Shown here in pieces: positions 6,598 through 9,890 of a stretch of 9,890 bases of DNA. A program made the translations under genes and the position numbers. This DNA is from JAAYCI01 sp031548875 (lineage in GTDB: Bacteria; Bacillota; Clostridia; Oscillospirales; Ruminococcaceae): assembly GCA_031548875.1 (NCBI GenBank), contig JAVBQQ010000067.1, forward strand, positions 1-9,890. Reading direction: 5' to 3'. The notes below the pieces were generated by a model. That model was not told where the DNA came from. It searched no databases and was given only the letters and a program-made list of their open reading frames with translations. Within the stretch, counting starts at the first letter, position 1. Every line of letters begins with the position of its first letter.

Positions 6598-8211
6598 TTA
6601 TCGCCTGGCTTGACGGGCATTTGCGGATGGAGTGGCTTGCGACGAGGTGGCTTGCGAAGAACTGCTGGCGCCGTCGATGGGCTGGCCGGCGGCCATGTTG
6701 GGATGGCGCGAAGAATAGGCGAAGTCTATGACGAAGGCGGCGCACAGCGCAATGCACAGCGCAAGGCGGCCTTTCTTTGGTATTTTATCGAACAACAGGG
6801 CAAGGCTGGGGGAAATGACGTAGATGGCCAGTGTGCCCAGGATGGCGAAGGTGAGCAGGCCCTCCAGGCAGACGCGGCCCTGGATGTTGAGAAAGAAGCC
6901 CGTGTAGTCCCACCACTTTGTGTGCAGGAAGGTTTCGAGGAACCAGGCGGTGAAATATTCGATGATGCCGGCTATGCCCATGGCGGCGAAGAAGACAACG
7001 ACGGGTTTTTCGATGAGCGGGCGCAGAAGAAACAGGAAGGCGATGCCGCCCACGCCATAGATGGGCAGCCAGGGGCCGTACATGGTGCCGCGGTTGACGA
7101 AGTGGCCCAGGCTGATGAGATAGTAGATGACCTCGTATACATAGCCGATGAAACAGAAGCAGAAAAAGAGGAAAATGTAATCGGTGAGGGTGTAGCGGCG
7201 GTGGTAGTCTGCGGCCAGCCAGCGGCGGCCCTCGTGTTCGGGAATGGGGAAGGCGTCCACCGGGTAGCAAGATCTGGGCGCGTCGGGCGCACCTGGAGAC
7301 GCAAGGCGCGCGTCGCACAGAAGGCGGGCGCGCCCGGGGTCCTGCTGAAGCGCCCTGGCGCGCTGTGCCATATACAGCTCGGCGCGGGTGGCCGAAAGAT
7401 AGGGCGTGACGTACAGGATGTTCAGGATGCCAAGTGTGAACAGGGAAAGGACGCGCCAGCCGAGGAAGGAAAGGTCGAGCAGGAAGGCGCGCCATTTGTA
7501 GCCGGCCATCATCTGGCGGCTGAGCAGGATGGCTTCCTTACGGGTGACGTCCGGGTTTTCGGCCAGGATGTAGGGTACGAGCAGATAGGAATAATATTTG
7601 ATGGGGCCGCCCGCGATGGTGAGACCCCACAACAGGTTGAACAGCAGGCGGCAGAACATGACCCAGGCCGTGTGACGGGTGCGGCGCACGCGGTAGATCA
7701 TGAACAGGCGGGCAAGGCCGCTGCCGGGATAGCGGCGGTTTTCGAGGTAGAAGCGTGCCTCGCCCACCGTGAGGATGGCTTTGACGAACAGCCAGTACAG
7801 GACGGTGAGGGCCATGCCGCACAGCAGGATGACACCGGTGGAAACATGGCTTTGAAAGACGAACTGGTTGATGGCGTTGAGCGCACCAAACAGGAGGGAA
7901 CCGGCCGAACTGGACTGGTTGAACAGGGTGGCGAGGATGCCGTTGGTGCTGTGGTTGAGCTGGGCAAAGGTGTCCCAGAAGTCTGTGTCGCCGCCCAGGA
8001 TGGCACGGGAGAGCTGGTTGACGAGGGCGTCGGGAGAGTTTTCTCGGACATCGACGACGGCGGCGGAGGCCGATGCTGCCCCGCTGGCGCCTGTGGTGGA
8101 GCTGAAGCCGCCCACCAACGCCAGCACGACGAGGCTGACGAGCAGGCAGTGCCAGTAGTTGGCCCGCAGGGCGGAGCGCCCGGCTTTTTTAAGGTCTTTG
8201 CGTTTCCACAT
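6598..8211 (-). CDS. DUF975 domain fused to CmpB-type putative ABC permease domain
   Basis: A 537-aa polytopic membrane protein. Residues 1-285 are a DUF975 domain, with a KxLKKxGRxxLRxNYW-like start and a diagnostic block around 228-280 with SRQMMAGYKW, LDLSFLGWRVLSLFTLG and ILYVTPY. A polar linker (about 285-340) leads to a second membrane domain (343-500) of the ABC_trans_CmpB type, with FVNRGTMYGPWLPIYG (371-386), EYFTAWFLE (418-426), WWDYT and GRVCLEGLLTF (446-455). No ATPase domain is present, so transport is unproven. The tail (about 505-537) is Ser/Gln/Ala-rich. AAAGGAGG (8231-8224) lies twelve bases before the ATG at 8211. Such membrane proteins are common in Clostridia but their function is unknown. 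A promoter is seen at 8288-8317. Confidence 0.8.
   Translation of the reverse strand: MWKRKDLKKAGRSALRANYWHCLLVSLVVLALVGGFSSTTGASGAASASAAVVDVRENSPDALVNQLSRAILGGDTDFWDTFAQLNHSTNGILATLFNQSSSAGSLLFGALNAINQFVFQSHVSTGVILLCGMALTVLYWLFVKAILTVGEARFYLENRRYPGSGLARLFMIYRVRRTRHTAWVMFCRLLFNLLWGLTIAGGPIKYYSYLLVPYILAENPDVTRKEAILLSRQMMAGYKWRAFLLDLSFLGWRVLSLFTLGILNILYVTPYLSATRAELYMAQRARALQQDPGRARLLCDARLASPGAPDAPRSCYPVDAFPIPEHEGRRWLAADYHRRYTLTDYIFLFFCFCFIGYVYEVIYYLISLGHFVNRGTMYGPWLPIYGVGGIAFLFLLRPLIEKPVVVFFAAMGIAGIIEYFTAWFLETFLHTKWWDYTGFFLNIQGRVCLEGLLTFAILGTLAIYVISPSLALLFDKIPKKGRLALCIALCAAFVIDFAYSSRHPNMAAGQPIDGASSSSQATSSQATPSANARQARR
6632..6657. repeat. Short direct repeat in the C-terminal tail of the fusion gene
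   Basis: GTGGCTTGCGA occurs at 6632-6642 and again at 6647-6657, with a period of 15 bases. On the coding (minus) strand the two copies specify the repeated Ser-Gln-Ala-Thr of the tail. It looks like a five-codon duplication in a disordered, length-variable region. Confidence 0.75.
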
Positions 8212-8287
8212 GGGGCGGAGAGGCCTCCTTTATATAAACGTTGGTTCATCCCGCATCGACACGCCGGGTGTGAGCAATATCGCAAAT

Positions 8288-8317
8288 ATTGTACCACAGT
8301 GTGGCGGGTGTTGAAAA
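8288..8317 (-). promoter_or_regulatory. Probable promoter of the DUF975/CmpB gene
   Basis: On the minus strand, TACAAT (8293-8288) is a 5/6 match to the -10 box and carries the extended TGG directly upstream (8296-8294). TTTTCA (8317-8312) is a 4/6 match to the -35 box with an 18-base spacer. The gene starts about 77 bases downstream at 8211. Confidence 0.55.
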
Positions 8318-8329
8318 GATGCCAGGCGG

Positions 8330-8363
8330 AAAACAAAACCGCCCTCGCTCTCCGCGAGGGCGG
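8330..8363 (-). terminator. Rho-independent terminator of the aquaporin gene
   Basis: CCGCCCTCGC (8339-8348) pairs with GCGAGGGCGG (8354-8363) around a five-base loop. Read on the minus strand the hairpin is followed by TTTTGTTTT (8338-8330). It begins 20 bases after the aquaporin stop at 8384 and separates it from the DUF975/CmpB promoter. Confidence 0.9.
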
Positions 8364-8383
8364 CAAAAATGACAAAGGATGGA

Positions 8384-9100
8384 TTATTTCTGCAGGGCGC
8401 CTTCCTTCTGGGCAACGAGTGCCTTGAAGACGAGGGCAGCCAGGATGCCGCCCACCAGCGGGGCTACGATGAACACCCACACCTGCGAGAGCGCGGTGCC
8501 GCCGGCGAAGATGGCGGGGCCAAGGCTGCGCGCAGGGTTGACCGACGTGCCGGTGAGCGGGATGCCCAGGATGTGCACAAAGGTGAGCGTGAGGCCGATG
8601 ACGATACCGGCCACGCCCGAGAACTTTTCGCTGCTGGTGACGCCCAGGATGGCGAATACGAAGACGAAGGTGAGAATGATCTCCACGATGAGCGCGCCGC
8701 CCATCGAGAGGCCGACGGCGCTGGCGTCGCCAAAGCCGTTCTGGCCAAGGCCGTTTGCAATGTCCAGCCCGGCGGACATGCCCACGATACCGCGCAGGAT
8801 GCCTGCACCGGCGATGGCGCCAAGCACCTGGGCGACGATGTAGCCGATGAAGTCCATAACAGGCAGCTTGCCGGCCACCAGCATGGCGATGGAAACGGCG
8901 GGATTGACGTGGCAGCCGGAAACCTGGCCGATGACGTAGGCCGTGGCGACGATGGCAAGACCGAAGGCCAGCGCAATGGCAACCACCCCGAGAGTGCCAG
9001 CGCCTGTGCCGCCCGTGAGACCGCCGGTGACGACGGCTGTTCCGCAGCCGAACAGTACCAGGACCAGTGTGCCGATGAATTCCGCAATGTACTTTTTCAT
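8384..9100 (-). CDS. aqpZ: Aquaporin Z-type water channel (MIP family)
   Basis: A 238-aa inner-membrane channel with six membrane helices and two half-helices. It starts with AEFIGTLVLVLFGCG, and the two pore motifs are NPA at 66-68 (GCHVNPAVS) and 188-190 (GTSVNPARS). The selectivity-filter residues of E. coli AqpZ are all present: Phe46, His176, Thr185 and Arg191 correspond to Phe43, His174, Thr183 and Arg189. This combination indicates a water-selective pore; glycerol facilitators have a larger filter without that His. Cys63 lies just before the first NPA. AGAGGTG at 9113-9107 is six bases upstream of the ATG. It is probably transcribed alone, with a promoter at 9185-9213 and a terminator at 8330-8363. 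Its likely role is water movement during osmotic change. Confidence 0.93.
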   Translation of the reverse strand: MKKYIAEFIGTLVLVLFGCGTAVVTGGLTGGTGAGTLGVVAIALAFGLAIVATAYVIGQVSGCHVNPAVSIAMLVAGKLPVMDFIGYIVAQVLGAIAGAGILRGIVGMSAGLDIANGLGQNGFGDASAVGLSMGGALIVEIILTFVFVFAILGVTSSEKFSGVAGIVIGLTLTFVHILGIPLTGTSVNPARSLGPAIFAGGTALSQVWVFIVAPLVGGILAALVFKALVAQKEGALQK

Positions 9101-9184
9101 GATTCACACCTCTGAAAAATTATTTGGGTACCCGTTGATTAGATGGCGGTGCGGCGTGGAAAGGGACGCCGCAAGCCTTTCTTG

Positions 9185-9213
9185 ATTTTACCACCTGCGC
9201 AGGTGGCGGGCAA
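9185..9213 (-). promoter_or_regulatory. Probable promoter of the aquaporin gene
   Basis: On the minus strand TTGCCC (9213-9208) is a 4/6 match to the -35 box and TAAAAT (9190-9185) a 5/6 match to the -10 box, with an ideal 17-base spacer. The start codon lies about 84 bases downstream. The spacer contains the palindrome described separately. Confidence 0.55.
9191..9206. promoter_or_regulatory. Perfect 16-bp palindrome in the aquaporin promoter spacer
   Basis: CCACCTGC joined directly to GCAGGTGG forms a perfect inverted repeat that occupies 16 of the 17 bases between the predicted -35 and -10 of the aquaporin promoter. This is the position of an operator for a dimeric regulator. There is no T-run next to it, so it is not a terminator. 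The regulator is unknown. Confidence 0.55.
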
Positions 9214-9233
9214 GGGGGATGAAAGGGTTTTTT

Positions 9234-9271
9234 GCAACAAAACTGCGCAATTTCCGTGCAGTTTTGGTTGC
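9234..9271. repeat. Dyad between the divergent promoters
   Basis: GCAACAAAACTGC (9234-9246) is the reverse complement of GCAGTTTTGGTTGC (9258-9271) apart from one bulged base, around an 11-base centre. The right arm overlaps the -35 of the plus-strand promoter. It could bind a regulator or form a hairpin; its orientation relative to T-runs argues against a terminator. Confidence 0.5.
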
Positions 9272-9297
9272 GTATGGGCGAAATGCAGTGCTAAAAT
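9268..9297 (+). promoter_or_regulatory. Probable promoter of the lipoprotein-like gene
   Basis: TAAAAT (9292-9297) matches the -10 box at 5/6 and has the extended TGC directly upstream (9289-9291). TTGCGT (9268-9273) is a weak -35 with an 18-base spacer. It is divergent from the aquaporin promoter. The first coding start is 104 bases downstream, leaving a long leader. Confidence 0.45.
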
Positions 9298-9401
9298 GAA
9301 AAAAGGACAGGAGAGGACAGAATACGACACGAGCGTGCGAATTGTGCGAGTGGGATCGGGTGCCGCTCCTGCATGGCCGGGAGTGAGGAGCACGGGGAAA
9401 T

Positions 9402-9605
9402 ATGGTGGGGTGCGCGAAGAGAGTATTGACGATTGTGTGCGCCGGCGCGTTGGCGATGGTGCTGGCCGGGTGTGGCGCGGACCCGCTGGCATTTGGCGAC
9501 AGGCTTGCCGACCTGGAAAAGCTTGGGAAGGGGAAGCTGGTGATCGTGCGGCGGCCAAAGGCAGAGGAGTGGAGCGGGGTATGCCTGAAGCGCTGCCAGA
9601 AGTGA
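9402..9605 (+). CDS. Small lipoprotein-like protein
   Basis: A 67-aa protein with a basic start (Lys6, Arg7), a hydrophobic core (residues 8-22) and a lipobox VLAGC ending at Cys24. It should therefore be a membrane-anchored lipoprotein of about 44 mature residues. The mature part is polar (DRLADLEKLGKGKLVIVRRP) and ends CLKRCQK, with two nearby Cys. I do not recognise a family. The ATG at 9402 has GAGGAG at 9385-9390 eleven bases upstream and GGGG at 9394-9397 closer. The length is short for a lipoprotein, and the following open frame overlaps its last 25 bases with its own ribosome site. A truncated or frameshifted longer lipoprotein is an alternative reading. Confidence 0.55.
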   Translation: MVGCAKRVLTIVCAGALAMVLAGCGADPLAFGDRLADLEKLGKGKLVIVRRPKAEEWSGVCLKRCQK

Positions 9606-9890
9606 ATGGGATGGGCTGGGACGTGCGCGGGTACGACTTTTTTGGTTTTGACCTGTTTTACAGGCGCAGAGAACTATTTGCCACGCGCACAAACATGCAA
9701 AACGCAAAGACCGGCAGCGCAACAGTTGCGATGCATTGCAAGGAAGAGGATGCAGGCGGGCTGGCACCCGCCAAAGACGATGACGCGGCAAGGTGCGGAA
9801 ATGGGGCGCTGCCGGCGCATGGCGTTCACATCCCTTTGCCCGAGAAAGCCGGTTGTATGGCGTTTGGGCATTCAGGCGCGCAGACGGCGC
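9581..9890 (+). CDS. Partial open frame of unknown function, running off the window
   Basis: From the ATG at 9581 a frame stays open for 103 codons to the last base of the window, with no stop. GGAG at 9571-9574 lies six bases upstream and GAGGAG at 9564-9569 further back. It overlaps the end of the lipoprotein-like gene by 25 bases in another frame. The protein starts MPEALPEVNGMGWDVRGYDF, followed by FFGFDLFYRRRELF and a polar stretch with several Cys. Third-position GC is lower than in the neighbouring genes. No domain is recognised. Translational coupling with the lipoprotein-like gene is possible. Because the end is missing and codon use is atypical, this may be a real gene, the continuation of a frameshifted lipoprotein, or a chance frame. 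Confidence 0.35.
   Translation, partial: MPEALPEVNGMGWDVRGYDFFGFDLFYRRRELFATRTNMQNAKTGSATVAMHCKEEDAGGLAPAKDDDAARCGNGALPAHGVHIPLPEKAGCMAFGHSGAQTA

Noticed and set aside
6538..8427. Plus-strand open frame of about 630 codons opposite the DUF975/CmpB gene
   Set aside because: The minus strand carries recognisable membrane domains. The plus-strand translation is a Gly/Ala/Glu/Gln-rich string typical of a GC-rich shadow frame.
7698..9107. Minus-strand frame of about 470 codons crossing the aquaporin and fusion genes
   Set aside because: It passes through a terminator and a promoter and is Arg/His/Ser/Pro-rich, unlike the AqpZ and DUF975 frames it overlaps.
9234..9271. The dyad upstream of the aquaporin considered as a terminator
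   Set aside because: The T-run (9228-9233) precedes the hairpin on the plus strand and reads as A's after it on the minus strand, so neither direction has the needed U-tract.

Overview
The window looks like chromosomal DNA of a GC-rich, anaerobic, gut-type member of the Firmicutes (class Clostridia, Oscillospiraceae/Ruminococcaceae-like). The clues are the Asp23/Gls24-AmaP-DUF2273 envelope set, a DUF975 membrane protein joined to a CmpB-type putative ABC permease domain, strong AGGAGG-like ribosome sites and rho-independent terminators with U-tracts. The species cannot be named from the sequence alone. No RNA gene, CRISPR array, insertion sequence or phage gene is visible.

Layout. (1) Bases 1-2288, plus strand: the tail of a GT4-type glycosyltransferase, a (alpha/alpha)6-like carbohydrate protein whose start overlaps the glycosyltransferase stop, and a class I mannose-6-phosphate isomerase (manA). 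Together they suggest metabolism of a mannose-containing glycan. (2) Bases 2413-5504, plus strand: a probable promoter, then seven closely spaced genes and a strong terminator. The genes are Asp23 paralogue A, AmaP-like anchor, DUF2273 membrane protein, canonical Asp23 paralogue B, an unrecognised 66-aa protein, Asp23 paralogue C and a short YtxH-like membrane-anchored helix protein. This is an expanded cell-envelope stress or envelope-homeostasis operon. (3) Bases 5549-8317, minus strand: a 3-hydroxyacyl-CoA dehydrogenase family protein, preceded by a 537-aa DUF975/CmpB fusion with its own likely promoter. (4) Bases 8330-9213, minus strand: an AqpZ-type aquaporin with a strong terminator and a promoter whose spacer is filled by a perfect 16-bp palindrome. 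(5) Bases 9234-9890, plus strand: a dyad, a divergent promoter, a small lipoprotein-like gene and an overlapping open frame that runs off the window.

The most distinctive part is the envelope operon. Paralogues A and C share a C-terminal signature (a Met-Ser/Thr then a Tyr-Gly ending) that the canonical paralogue B lacks, and the small 66-aa protein sits between B and C. A plausible reading, which is inference, is that the AmaP-like and DUF2273 proteins form membrane docking sites for several Asp23 subunits. The second interesting area is the divergent aquaporin/lipoprotein control region. Nothing in the window clearly amounts to a wholly new defence or mobile system.
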